A DNA stretch of 64,000 nucleotides from Oceaniglobus trochenteri. Its GTDB lineage: Bacteria > Pseudomonadota > Alphaproteobacteria > Rhodobacterales > Rhodobacteraceae. The stretch lies in assembly GCF_020529025.1 (NCBI RefSeq), contig NZ_JACNMM010000004.1, positions 1 to 64,000 of the forward strand, written 5' to 3'. Shown here one piece after another: positions 24,335-33,213 of the stretch (position 1 is the first letter of the stretch; each line of letters begins with the position of its first letter). The notes below the pieces were generated by a model that saw only the letters and a list, made by a program, of their open reading frames with translations, was not told the DNA's origin and searched no databases. Both the position numbers and the translations under genes were made by a program.

Positions 24335-25765
24335 ATGAGCATCGCCGCCCTTGCCAGCCTGATCATCGGCATCCTGTGGATCGGAGGCGGCACATGGTGG
24401 CTGCTGGCCCGGCGCCAATACCGGCTGGCCCAGATCCCGAATTTCGCCATGGATCTCATCGGGTTTCCGGTGGAACTGGCGCAAAGCCTGTTCGGCAGGC
24501 GCGGGGTGCCCTATGCCCTGCTGCTGCCCAACATGCTTATCTTCGGGTTCTTCACCTTCCTGCCGATGATCCTGAACTTCTATGTCAGCTTCACCGGCGG
24601 ATCGTCGATTGCCCTGTTCGACCGGCCCTGGGTGGGGGGCGCGAACTATGGCGCGATCTTCGAATGCGAAAGCTATTTCGACCCGCGCACCTGTTCCAAC
24701 GAAGGCTTCAGTTTCTGGAAAGGGATGGGCAACACCCTGATTTTCGTGGCGGTGCAGGTGCCGATCCTCTGCGTTGCCGCCCTGGCCACGGCGCTGGTGG
24801 TCAACAAGAACATCGTGGGGCGCGGGTTCTGGCGGGCCATGTTCTTTTATCCGGTCATGCTGTCACCGGTGGTGATCGCGAACATCTGGAACTGGGTTCT
24901 GCACCGCAAGGGCATCCTGAACGAAACCCTTGGCAATGCCTCGGACGGGATCACCGCGCTGGCGGGAATGACCGGCTTTGACATTGCCGCGACCGTCACC
25001 TTCGGCATCCTGCTGATGCTGGCCAGCGAAAGGGCAATCCGCGCCAATGCCGATCCTTCGCTGCCCTGGACGGCGGTTTTCGCCGCGCTGTTCCTTGCCG
25101 TCTTCTCCTGGGCCAGCCCGCTGCGGATGGTGGGGTTCGAGGCGCTGTCGTCCTTCTGGCTGGGCCTTGTGCTGGTGGCGGGCCTGCTGTGGTTCGTGGC
25201 CACGGGCCACCCGAGGGCGCGCTGGGCGATCATCGGCTTCGGCATCCTGTCGATCGTGTTGCTGCTGTCGATCCAGTTCGACTCGGTCTTCGATTTCGGG
25301 CGCTTCCGCCCCATCAACTGGCTGGTGACGCCCAACACCAACTGGCCCTTCTTCTGGCTGGTCTTCGTCTTCTGCTGGTCGCACATGGGCTTTTACATGC
25401 TGATCCTGCTGGCCGGCCTTCAGGCGATCCCGCGCGATCTCTACGAAGCCGCCAAGATGGACGCCACCAAGCCGGCGCGCGCCTTCTATCGCATCACCCT
25501 GCCGCTGGTCATGCCGACGTTGACGGTGGTTCTGGTGCTGTCGCTGATCCGCAGCTTCCAGATCTTCGACGAGGTCTGGCTGCTGACCGGGGGCGGCCCG
25601 GGGCGCGAGACCTTCATGATCGTGCAGCATATCTATGAAACCGCCTTCACGGGCGACAACCCCGCCTATGGCGAGGCGGCGGCGGGGTCGGTCCTGATGG
25701 CGGTGGTGATTGCCATCTTCACCTTCTTCCAACTGTTCATCACCCGCCGCCAGTCGGAGCTGTAA
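24335..25765 (+). CDS. Sugar ABC transporter permease, MalF/UgpA type with large insertion
   Basis: 476 residues instead of the usual 290-320. An N-terminal extra membrane helix (5-24) and linker precede the standard start PYALLLPNMLIFGFFTFLPM. The core then runs to about residue 200, and again from about 327 (INWLVTPNTNW) to the end, with the EAA loop LYEAAKMDATKPARAFYRIT (369-388) that contacts the ATPase. Between them about 120 residues with four hydrophobic segments (215-232, 244-262, 271-290, 296-313) are inserted. Extra Cys-bounded periplasmic loop CESYFDPRTC (111-120). Its partner permease is also enlarged. Confidence 0.85.
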   Translation: MSIAALASLIIGILWIGGGTWWLLARRQYRLAQIPNFAMDLIGFPVELAQSLFGRRGVPYALLLPNMLIFGFFTFLPMILNFYVSFTGGSSIALFDRPWVGGANYGAIFECESYFDPRTCSNEGFSFWKGMGNTLIFVAVQVPILCVAALATALVVNKNIVGRGFWRAMFFYPVMLSPVVIANIWNWVLHRKGILNETLGNASDGITALAGMTGFDIAATVTFGILLMLASERAIRANADPSLPWTAVFAALFLAVFSWASPLRMVGFEALSSFWLGLVLVAGLLWFVATGHPRARWAIIGFGILSIVLLLSIQFDSVFDFGRFRPINWLVTPNTNWPFFWLVFVFCWSHMGFYMLILLAGLQAIPRDLYEAAKMDATKPARAFYRITLPLVMPTLTVVLVLSLIRSFQIFDEVWLLTGGGPGRETFMIVQHIYETAFTGDNPAYGEAAAGSVLMAVVIAIFTFFQLFITRRQSEL

Positions 25766-25768
25766 GTC

Positions 25769-26848
25769 ATGGGCATCGCAACATTCCTCACCCGCACCCG
25801 TGGCAGCGCCGACAAGGCCGAACGGATCGGCGCGGCCGATGTCATGGCCTATTGCTATCTTGCGCTGGGGGTCTTCATCATCCTTGTCCCCGTGCTCTGG
25901 ACCTTTTTCAGTTCGGTGAAACCCGAACGCGCGGTCGACAGTTTCGACACCCGTCTGCTGCCCTATGCCCAGGTCGAAACGGACGTGCCGGGCGAGGGCG
26001 ACAAGACCACCTGGATCTATACCGACGACAACGGCAATGAGACGGTGGTGTTCAAGGCCGGGCCGACGCGCAAGGAAACCGATGTCGCGCCGATCGACGA
26101 TCCGACCAACGTGTTCAAGGTGCCGCGCACCCAGCTTGCCCCGAACGAGGAGATCCGCATCGCCACGGAAAACTACCTCGACCCGATCCTGAAACGGAAC
26201 GGGCAGACCAATTTCACCTTCTTCACCTACCTGTTCAACAGCGTTTTCGTCACCGTGATGGCGACCCTGATCACCCTGCTGATCAACGCCATGGCGGCCT
26301 TCGCGCTCAGCAAATACCGGTTTCGCGGGCGGCTGACCTTCACCATCCTGATCGTGGCCACGCTGCTGATCCCGTCGTCGATCATCCTGGTGTCGCTGTT
26401 CTTCGTGGTCTGGTCCTTCGGCATCTTCGGCTCGCTCTGGGGGGTGATCATCCCGGCTGCGGCCACGCCCACGGGCGTGTTCCTGCTGCGCCAGTACATG
26501 CTGACCATCCCCGACGAACTGCTCGAGGCGGCGCGCATGGATGCCGCCAGCGAATGGCGCATCTTCTGGCGCATCGTCCTGCCGCTCAGCCTGCCGGCGC
26601 TGTCGGTGCTGGCGATCCTCAGCGTCATCTGGCGCTGGAACGATTTCCTCTGGCCGCTGATCGTGCTGATCTCCGACCCCTCGGCCCATACCCTGCAGAT
26701 CGGCCTGACCACCTTCAGCGGTGAATTCGACAGCGATTTCCACTACATCCTTGCGATGACGGTCGTATCGCTCATCCCCATCACGCTGGTGTTCGTGTGG
26801 CTGCAACGCTTCATCACCACCGGCATAGCCACATCGGGGCTCAAATGA
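25769..26848 (+). CDS. Sugar ABC transporter permease, MalG/UgpE type with periplasmic insertion
   Basis: 359 residues, about 80 more than usual. After the first membrane helix (28-48) and the normal SSVKPERAV, residues 56-145 form a hydrophilic periplasmic insert (YTDDNGNETVVFKAGPTRKE and DDPTNVFKVPRTQLAPNEE). The remaining core has five helices and the EAA loop LLEAARMDAASEWRIFWRIV. It starts four bases after the other permease gene. The insert probably packs against the enlarged partner or the binding protein. Confidence 0.87.
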   Translation: MGIATFLTRTRGSADKAERIGAADVMAYCYLALGVFIILVPVLWTFFSSVKPERAVDSFDTRLLPYAQVETDVPGEGDKTTWIYTDDNGNETVVFKAGPTRKETDVAPIDDPTNVFKVPRTQLAPNEEIRIATENYLDPILKRNGQTNFTFFTYLFNSVFVTVMATLITLLINAMAAFALSKYRFRGRLTFTILIVATLLIPSSIILVSLFFVVWSFGIFGSLWGVIIPAAATPTGVFLLRQYMLTIPDELLEAARMDAASEWRIFWRIVLPLSLPALSVLAILSVIWRWNDFLWPLIVLISDPSAHTLQIGLTTFSGEFDSDFHYILAMTVVSLIPITLVFVWLQRFITTGIATSGLK

Positions 26849-26870
26849 TCCTCACGACAGGTTTGACGTA

Positions 26871-27968
26871 ATGGCCACACATGCACTTGAACTGAAGCAC
26901 ATCAAGAAATCCTGGGGCGCGGTCCAGGTGATCCACGGCATCGACCTGGCCATCGAAGAGGGCGAATTCGTGGTCTTCGTCGGACCGTCGGGGTGTGGCA
27001 AATCCACCCTGCTGCGCCTGATCGCGGGGCTGGACGATCCGACCTCGGGCGACATCCTGTTGCAGGACAAGCGGGTGAACAACGTGCCCGCCTCGGAACG
27101 CGGGCTGTCGATGGTGTTTCAGTCCTACGCGCTTTATCCGCATATGTCGGTGCGTTCGAACCTGTCGTTCGGGCTGGAAAACCTTCGCATGGCAAAGGAA
27201 GAGATCGACCGGCGGGTCAACGACGCGGCCAAGCTCCTGCAGATCGAGATGCTGCTCGATCGTCGCCCCGGGCAGCTTTCGGGTGGGCAGCGGCAGCGGG
27301 TCGCCATCGGGCGGGCCATCGTGCGCGAGCCGCAGATCTTCCTCTTCGACGAACCGCTGTCGAACCTCGACGCCGAATTGCGCCTGCAGATGCGGGTCGA
27401 GATTGCCAATCTGCACGCCGAGCTTGGCAATACGATGATCTATGTCACCCATGACCAGGTCGAGGCGATGACCATGGCCAACCGCATCGTCGTGCTGCGC
27501 GGCGGGCGGATCGAACAGGTGGGCAAGCCGCTGGACCTCTACAACCGGCCGGTCAACAAGTTCGTCGCCGGTTTCCTGGGGGCGCCGCAGATGAATTTTC
27601 TTGCCGGCAAGATCGCGCCCGATGGCAAGCTGACCATGGATTGCGGGTTGCAGATGCCCGTCCAACTGGGCGAAACTCTGGTGGAAACAATGCCCTGTAC
27701 CCTTGGCCTGCGCCCCGAAACCATCGGGGTATCTCTGGAAGGGGCGGGCGATATGGTGGTGAAAGTGCAGAATTTCGAACAACTTGGCGCGGTGACCTAT
27801 ATCTACACCGCCTTCCCCAACGGTGAGACGCTGACCGTGCAACTGGCCCAGCAGATCCCCCTGAAGCGGGGCCAGGAAATCGGCGTGACGTTCGATCCGG
27901 AACGCTTCCACATCTTCGCCGGCGAAGGCGAAAGGGCGCTGGAACTGAAGGGGAGGGCGCTGGCATGA
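26871..27968 (+). CDS. Sugar ABC transporter ATPase (UgpC/MsmK/MalK type)
   Basis: 365 residues. Walker A GPSGCGKST, Q-loop VFQSYALYPHMSVRSN, signature QLSGGQRQRVAIGRAIV, Walker B IFLFDEPLSNLDAE and H-loop YVTHDQVEAMTMANR are all intact. The C-terminal regulatory TOBE-like domain (about 240-365) is present (GLRPETIGVS). It energises the two preceding permeases. Its stop overlaps the first oxidoreductase start (ATGA at 27965), so uptake and metabolism are translationally coupled. Confidence 0.95.
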   Translation: MATHALELKHIKKSWGAVQVIHGIDLAIEEGEFVVFVGPSGCGKSTLLRLIAGLDDPTSGDILLQDKRVNNVPASERGLSMVFQSYALYPHMSVRSNLSFGLENLRMAKEEIDRRVNDAAKLLQIEMLLDRRPGQLSGGQRQRVAIGRAIVREPQIFLFDEPLSNLDAELRLQMRVEIANLHAELGNTMIYVTHDQVEAMTMANRIVVLRGGRIEQVGKPLDLYNRPVNKFVAGFLGAPQMNFLAGKIAPDGKLTMDCGLQMPVQLGETLVETMPCTLGLRPETIGVSLEGAGDMVVKVQNFEQLGAVTYIYTAFPNGETLTVQLAQQIPLKRGQEIGVTFDPERFHIFAGEGERALELKGRALA

Positions 27969-28966
27969 AGGTTGCGCTGATCGGCCTTGGCATGGTCTCG
28001 GGCACCTATGTGGATGCCCTGTCGAAAACCGATATCACCCTTGCGGGGGTCTACTCCCGCTCCGAGGAAAGCCGGCAGGCCTTCCTGGCAAAGCACGGTT
28101 TGACGGCGCGCAGCTATGGCTCGGTCGCCGAGATTGCCGCAGACGACGTCGATTTCGTGATCGTCACCACGCCCCCAAATGCCCGCGCCGAGATCATCGG
28201 AGAACTGGCCGCGGCAGGTAAACCGATCCTGATGGAAAAGCCGGTCGAGCGGAACCTCGAGAACGCCACGGCCCTTGTCGAAACTTGCGAGGCGGCGGGC
28301 GTGCCGCTGGGCATCATGCTGCAATTCCGCGCGCGACCGGTGCTGGCCGATCTGCGCCGCATCCAGCCTGATCTGGGCGCCCTCGGCATGGTCGAGGTGC
28401 ATGTGCCCTGGTGGCGTCCCCAGTCCTATTACGATGAGCCGGGCCGCGGCACCTATGCGCGCGACGGCGGTGGGGTCCTGATCTCCCAGGCCATTCACAC
28501 GCTTGACCTGATGCTGTCCCTGACCGGCCCGGTGGTGGATGTCACCGCACTCACCGCGACCACGGCCTTTCACGACATGGAGGCCGAGGATTTCGTCTCG
28601 GCGGGGTTGAACTTTGCCAATGGCGCGGTCGGAACGCTTACCGCCACGACGGCCAGTTTCCCGGGGCGGGGCGAATCCATCACCCTGCATTTCGCCAAGG
28701 GCTCGGCCCGGTTTGAAACGAACCAGCTTTCGATCGATTGGCGCGACGGCAACAGCGAAACCTTCGGGGCCGCAACGGCCAGCGGCGGCGGGGCCGATCC
28801 GATGGCATTCACCTCGGACTGGCATCGCGCGGTGATCTGTGATTTTGCTGACGCGATCCGCGAGGGGCGTGCGCCCATGGTGCCCGGCCGTGCGGCGCTT
28901 GAGGTGCATCGCCTGATTGCGGCCATTGAAACATCGGGGCGCAGGGGTGCCCGCACGGAGGTTTAG
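27965..28966 (+). CDS. Gfo/Idh/MocA family oxidoreductase 1
   Basis: 333 residues. The Rossmann motif is ALIGLGMVSGTYV; the conserved EKP is in LMEKPVERN; the catalytic region is DGGGVLISQAIHTLDLML with the His (and Asp) expected for proton transfer. Such enzymes oxidise or reduce a sugar hydroxyl with NAD(P). It overlaps the ATPase gene by four bases and the next gene begins directly after its stop. Three paralogs in a row suggest successive or alternative redox steps on the imported sugar. Confidence 0.88.
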   Translation: MKVALIGLGMVSGTYVDALSKTDITLAGVYSRSEESRQAFLAKHGLTARSYGSVAEIAADDVDFVIVTTPPNARAEIIGELAAAGKPILMEKPVERNLENATALVETCEAAGVPLGIMLQFRARPVLADLRRIQPDLGALGMVEVHVPWWRPQSYYDEPGRGTYARDGGGVLISQAIHTLDLMLSLTGPVVDVTALTATTAFHDMEAEDFVSAGLNFANGAVGTLTATTASFPGRGESITLHFAKGSARFETNQLSIDWRDGNSETFGAATASGGGADPMAFTSDWHRAVICDFADAIREGRAPMVPGRAALEVHRLIAAIETSGRRGARTEV

Positions 28967-29965
28967 ATGCCGTTCAAGATTGCCGTCATGGGCATAGATC
29001 ATGGTCACATCTTCGGAATGCTGTCCAACATGCTGGCGCAGGGATGCAGCTGTACCCAGTGGTGGACGGGCGGCCCGGCCGTGACCGAGAACAAGTTCCG
29101 CGAGGTCTTTCCCCAGCTTGAGAAGGTGGCGGATTACCGCACCATTCTTGACGACCCCGAGGTGAAGATGGTCCTGATTTCCGCCATTCCCTGCGACCGC
29201 GCCGACCTGGCGATCGCGGCGATGGAGGCGGGCAAGGACGTGATGGTCGACAAGCCGGGCTGCACCACGCTTGAGCAACTGGACGCGATCAAGGAGTGCC
29301 AGGCGCGCACCGGCCGCATCTGGACGGTCAACTTTTCCGAACGGTTCGAGGTGGCGGCAGTGGCCAAGGCCGAGGAACTGGTGAACGCCGGGGCCATCGG
29401 GCGGGTGGTGCAGACCGTGGGCCTTGGCCCGCACAAGCAGAACCTGAAAACGCGGCCCGACTGGTTCTTCGACACGCAGAAGTTCGGTGGCATTCTCTGT
29501 GACATCGGTTCGCATCAGATCGATCAGTTCCTTCATTTCACCGGCTCGGACATGGCCGATATCGTTCACGCCCACGTCGAGAACACGACGATGCCCGATC
29601 ATCCCGGCTTCCAGGATTTCGGCGAGATGGTGCTCCGCTCGCCCAGCGGGCACGGCTATGTGCGCGTCGACTGGTTCACCCCGAACGGGATGCCCACCTG
29701 GGGCGACGGGCGCCTGTTCTTGCAGGGCACCGAAGGCCAGATCGAGTTGCGCAAATATACCGAGATCGGTCAGGCGCACCGGTTGGGCAATCTCTACCTC
29801 GTGAATGGTGAAGAAAACGTTCACATCGACTGTTCCGAAATGGCACTGCCCTATTTCCCGAGGCTCTGCGCCGATGTTCAGGATCGCACGGAAACCGCCG
29901 TTGGACAGCGCCACACCTTCACGACCATGGAACTGGCCATCCGTGCACAGGCCGCCGCAGCATGA
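28967..29965 (+). CDS. Gfo/Idh/MocA family oxidoreductase 2 (atypical nucleotide-binding motif)
   Basis: 332 residues. The first strand-turn reads VMGIDHGHIFGM instead of G-x-G-x-x-G, and the EKP motif is replaced by DKPG (VMVDKPGCTTL). The C-terminal domain keeps FGGILCDIGSHQIDQFLHF with the conserved His. The N-terminal HGH could bind a metal or alter cofactor choice. The gene follows oxidoreductase 1 with no gap and overlaps oxidoreductase 3. Function on a sugar derivative is inferred from the operon; the missing glycines make a non-redox role possible. Confidence 0.82.
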   Translation: MPFKIAVMGIDHGHIFGMLSNMLAQGCSCTQWWTGGPAVTENKFREVFPQLEKVADYRTILDDPEVKMVLISAIPCDRADLAIAAMEAGKDVMVDKPGCTTLEQLDAIKECQARTGRIWTVNFSERFEVAAVAKAEELVNAGAIGRVVQTVGLGPHKQNLKTRPDWFFDTQKFGGILCDIGSHQIDQFLHFTGSDMADIVHAHVENTTMPDHPGFQDFGEMVLRSPSGHGYVRVDWFTPNGMPTWGDGRLFLQGTEGQIELRKYTEIGQAHRLGNLYLVNGEENVHIDCSEMALPYFPRLCADVQDRTETAVGQRHTFTTMELAIRAQAAAA

Positions 29966-31026
29966 CCAGAACCGTGTCTGTCATTGGCGCGGGGATCGGC
30001 GCACAGCATCTGACCGGCTATGCGGCCTTGCCCGACGACTATCGAATTCACAGCATTTGCGACCTTGACGCCGAACGTGGCCAAGCGGCGGCAGATGCCC
30101 ATGATGGCTGCCGGTATATCCAGGATTTCAAGGACGTACTGGCCGATCCTGATGTCGATATCGTCGATATCTGCCTTCCGCCGCACTTGCACTTTTCTGC
30201 CATCATGGAAGCCCTGGACGCGGGCAAGATCGTTGTCTGCGAAAAACCCCTGGTCGCCTCGCTGGCCGAGGTCGATCAACTGGCCGAGAAGGTCGCCCAG
30301 ACCGATGGCATCGTCGCGCCGGTGTTCCAGTATCGCTATGGCCTGGGAACGGCGCAGCTCCTCGCGCTGATCGAGGCCGGACTGGCCGGAAAATGCTATG
30401 CCGGGACGCTGGAAACCCACTGGGACCGCGACGCCGCCTATTACGCGATTCCCTGGCGCGGTACATGGAAGGGCGAGAGGGGCGGTGCCCTTCTGGGCCA
30501 TGCGATCCACATCCACGATCTGCTGCCCTGGCTGCTTGCCCCCGTGGCGCAGGTCTTTGCCGATACGGCGACGCGGGTGAACGACATCGAGGTCGAGGAT
30601 TGCGCCGCTCTGTCGCTGCGCATGGGCGATGGTGCCCTGATCACCAGCTCGGTCACCCTGGGCAGCGCCGGAAACACCAGTAGGATGCGCCTGAACTTCG
30701 AGGGGTTCACCGTCGAATCCGACCATGCGCCCTATTCGCTGGCCGCCAAGCCCTGGCACTTCACCGCCCGCGCACCGACGACCCAGGCGCAGATCGACGA
30801 TGTGCTGGCCGATGTGACCGAGGCGAAGACGGGTTTCGTGGGCATGTTCGAAGCGCTGGCAGATGCCCTGGACGGCAACGGCGGGCGCGAGGTGACGCTG
30901 GAAGACGGCCGACGCTCGCTGGAATTCGTGACCGCGGTCTATGCCTCGGCGAAGGCAAACGCCCCGGTCACGCTGCCTTTGGGGCGCGATCACCCGATGT
31001 ATGGCGGCTGGGTCCCCGAGGGGTGA
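29962..31026 (+). CDS. Gfo/Idh/MocA family oxidoreductase 3
   Basis: 354 residues. The Rossmann motif is VIGAGIGAQHLTGY; EKP is intact in VVCEKPLVASL; the catalytic region reads RGGALLGHAIHIHDLLPWLL. Substrate-side residues include ETHWDRDAAYYAIPWRGTW, an unusual aromatic stretch. It overlaps oxidoreductase 2 by four bases and ends the operon; repeat copies of subtypes A and B follow. A role in oxidising or isomerising the sugar taken up by the ABC transporter is likely. Confidence 0.88.
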   Translation: MTRTVSVIGAGIGAQHLTGYAALPDDYRIHSICDLDAERGQAAADAHDGCRYIQDFKDVLADPDVDIVDICLPPHLHFSAIMEALDAGKIVVCEKPLVASLAEVDQLAEKVAQTDGIVAPVFQYRYGLGTAQLLALIEAGLAGKCYAGTLETHWDRDAAYYAIPWRGTWKGERGGALLGHAIHIHDLLPWLLAPVAQVFADTATRVNDIEVEDCAALSLRMGDGALITSSVTLGSAGNTSRMRLNFEGFTVESDHAPYSLAAKPWHFTARAPTTQAQIDDVLADVTEAKTGFVGMFEALADALDGNGGREVTLEDGRRSLEFVTAVYASAKANAPVTLPLGRDHPMYGGWVPEG

Positions 31027-31043
31027 CCCCGCGGCGGCGGGAC

Positions 31044-31080
31044 GCCTCCGGCGGGAGTATTTTAAGCAAGAAAGTAGGGG
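31044..31080 (+). repeat. Dispersed intergenic repeat, subtype A
   Basis: GCCTCCGGCGGGAGTATTTT then AAGCAAGAAAGTAGGGG, 18 bases after the last oxidoreductase gene. The short CTCC/GGAG stem and the T-run would work as a weak terminator here. The nearest relative is 54631-54666 on the other strand, identical over GACGCCTCCGGCGGGAG. Confidence 0.7.
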
Positions 31081-31126
31081 CCTCGCCGCCCGGTCCCGGC
31101 CCGTCTCTGGGCAAATGGGTGCACCT

Positions 31127-31157
31127 TCCCCATCTTTGGTCCTGAAATATCCCGGGG
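31127..31157 (-). repeat. Dispersed intergenic repeat, subtype B, with adjacent hairpin
   Basis: TCCCCATCTTTGGTCC then TGAAATATCCCGGGG; matches 60666-60695 closely. A perfect stem CTGGGGC/GCCCCAG (31159-31165 and 31169-31175) follows at once. Confidence 0.65.
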
Positions 31158-31304
31158 TCTGGGGCAGCGCCCCAGTCCGCCTGTCCCAACAAATGGGCCG
31201 TTCGAGACAAGTATCGCTGAAGGCCCTGTCGCCGCCTTTTCGTTTGCGCTCCAACGATGGGGCGCCATTATGGGGCCGATTTCAGACAGCGACGCGGATT
31301 GCCC

Positions 31305-33122
31305 ATGTCCCCCTCCGACACGCCCACCAGCGACGACCGTTTCGCCCCCTGTACCGGGGCCGCGATCCAGGCCCTGCGCCGCACACCGCCTTTCGCCGAA
31401 CTCTCTGATGAACAGGCCGCGCGGGTTCTGGGCGTGGCGGAACGGCGGCAGGTGGCGCGGGCCACGCGGCTGATCCGGGCGGGTGACCCCGCCGACTTTC
31501 TTTTCCTGGTGTTGCGCGGCCGCTTTACTGTCATGGCGGGCGGTCAGGCGATCGCGGATATTGGCGCCGGAGAGCCGATCGGTGAAATCGGCTTTTTCGC
31601 GGGGGGCGCAAGATCGGCCGATGTGGTGGCCGCGCGCGGCAGCGAGGTTCTGATGCTGGGGCGCGAGGCCTGGAACGCTGTCGCGCAAGAGGTGCCCGGG
31701 ATCGCGCAGGCGATCATGGCCAGCCTTGCCCGTCGCCTGGCCACGACAAGCCGGGGAGCGAGGGCGCTGCGCCCGAGAGCGGCGCGCTGTGTCGCGCTTT
31801 GCGGCGAGGTGCCCCCCAGGGTAATCGCGGCCCTGCGGGCGGGTCTGCCCGACTGGGGCGTGATCGAGGCCGGTGCCGCCGACCCCCGCGCCCGCCAGCA
31901 GCAGATCGAGGCGGAGGGGCGGAAAGTTCTCTTCGTGGCGCCATCCGCCGGGATGCTGACCGAGGTGGACGAGGTCTTCGACTTTGCGCCCCTTGCCAGT
32001 TCCGGCGCCCGCAACCGCGCGCCCTTGCCGCCGGGCACGATGGCGCAACTGGTGCTTTGGCGTGATCGGGCGGACCAGCCGATTGGCGGCACGGCAGCCC
32101 TGCGTCAGGCCCGGCAGGTCGCGCAGCATCACCATGTTGCGCTGGACCAGCCTGCCGATCTGGACCGGCTGGTGCGTTTCGTCGATGGCCGGGCGCTCGG
32201 CCTCGTGCTCAGCGGGGGAGGGGCGCAGGGGACGGCGCATCTTGGCGCGCTGAAGGCCCTCGGTGAACACGGGATGACCTTCGACATGATCGGTGGTACC
32301 AGTGCGGGTGCGGCCATGGGCGCGGCCCTGGCCCTAGGGCGCGATCCCGACATGGTCATGGATCTGTGCGAGGAGATCTTCCTGCGCAGCAAGGCCATGG
32401 GGCGGTATGCCCTGCCCAAGTACAGCATCCTTGATCCCGCCCTGTACGATGCCGCCCTTCGCGAACATTTCGGTCTTTGGGACATCGAAGATCTGGCGCT
32501 GCCCTTCTTTGCCGTGGCAACGAACCTTTCGGCAAACGACGTGGCGATCCTCGACTCGGGTCCCCTGTGGCAGGCGCTGCGGGCCAGTACCTCGATCCCT
32601 GTCGTGTTTCCGCCATGGATCGACGGCGCCGGGAATGTCCTGGTGGACGGTGCGATGATCGACAATGCGCCGATCCTGGCCATGCGGGCGCGCAAGCCGG
32701 GGCCGGCGATCCTGCTGAACATGCTGCGCGATACGGATTGGCGCAGCGCTAGGGGCTATGAGTCCCTTCCGACCCGCGCCGGCACGGCATGGGAGGTTCT
32801 GTCCACCCCCTGGCGTCGCGGCTCGGGCGAGGGCGGCTTTCCCACCGCGATCTCGGTCTTGTCACGGGTCTTCAACGTGAACGCCCAGCGGCGGTTGCGC
32901 GGGGTCGATGCGCCCGGTGACGTGATGATCGATATCGAGCCTCTGGCGGGCATGGCCTATCTCGACTGGACGAAATCCCGCGCCCAGTTCGACGCCAGCT
33001 ATCGCGCCTTTTCCCGCGCCCTTGAACAGGCGAGCGCGGCGGGGGAAAGCCCGGCCGACCCGGTCGCGATGATGCGGGCCACGAAAGCCGCTTTGCCCTG
33101 GGCCGGTCCAAAGGGGGGCTGA
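31305..33122 (+). CDS. Cyclic-nucleotide-binding domain / patatin-like phospholipase fusion
   Basis: 605 residues. Residues 22-140 form a cNMP-binding-like beta-roll (FLFLVLRGRFTVMAGGQAIA, GEPIGEIGFFAGG). Residues 295-500 are a patatin domain with oxyanion loop LSGGGAQGT (302-310), nucleophile GGTSAGA (330-336, Ser333) and catalytic Asp in VDGAMIDN. The domain order is that of neuropathy-target-esterase-type proteins (NTE/RssA), which deacylate phospholipids. No membrane anchor is visible, unlike eukaryotic NTE. The start at 31305 is supported by the family alignment. It stands alone and converges with rplY. Confidence 0.88.
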   Translation: MSPSDTPTSDDRFAPCTGAAIQALRRTPPFAELSDEQAARVLGVAERRQVARATRLIRAGDPADFLFLVLRGRFTVMAGGQAIADIGAGEPIGEIGFFAGGARSADVVAARGSEVLMLGREAWNAVAQEVPGIAQAIMASLARRLATTSRGARALRPRAARCVALCGEVPPRVIAALRAGLPDWGVIEAGAADPRARQQQIEAEGRKVLFVAPSAGMLTEVDEVFDFAPLASSGARNRAPLPPGTMAQLVLWRDRADQPIGGTAALRQARQVAQHHHVALDQPADLDRLVRFVDGRALGLVLSGGGAQGTAHLGALKALGEHGMTFDMIGGTSAGAAMGAALALGRDPDMVMDLCEEIFLRSKAMGRYALPKYSILDPALYDAALREHFGLWDIEDLALPFFAVATNLSANDVAILDSGPLWQALRASTSIPVVFPPWIDGAGNVLVDGAMIDNAPILAMRARKPGPAILLNMLRDTDWRSARGYESLPTRAGTAWEVLSTPWRRGSGEGGFPTAISVLSRVFNVNAQRRLRGVDAPGDVMIDIEPLAGMAYLDWTKSRAQFDASYRAFSRALEQASAAGESPADPVAMMRATKAALPWAGPKGG

Positions 33123-33142
33123 GGCCGGCCCGGAAACGAAAA

Positions 33143-33170
33143 ATGCCGCCAGCGAGGGGGCTGGCGGCAT
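33143..33170 (-). terminator. Terminator of rplY
   Basis: An 11-bp perfect stem ATGCCGCCAGC/GCTGGCGGCAT (33143-33153 with 33160-33170) is followed on the minus strand by TTTTTCGTTT, 43 bases after the rplY stop. It also lies 20 bases beyond the stop of the convergent patatin gene and could serve both. Confidence 0.8.
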
Positions 33171-33213
33171 TCCATGGACCTGTGCAACGCCCGAAAAGGG
33201 CGGGGCAGACGGA

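Noticed and set aside
24863-26806. 647-residue open frame on the minus strand
   Set aside because: Antisense to the two permeases; repetitive HQ, RQ and EG pairs reflect the complementary codons of hydrophobic helices.
31250-31300. Short CCATTATGGGGC-like motif shared with 43770-43790
   Set aside because: Only two loose copies; too short to support a regulatory claim.
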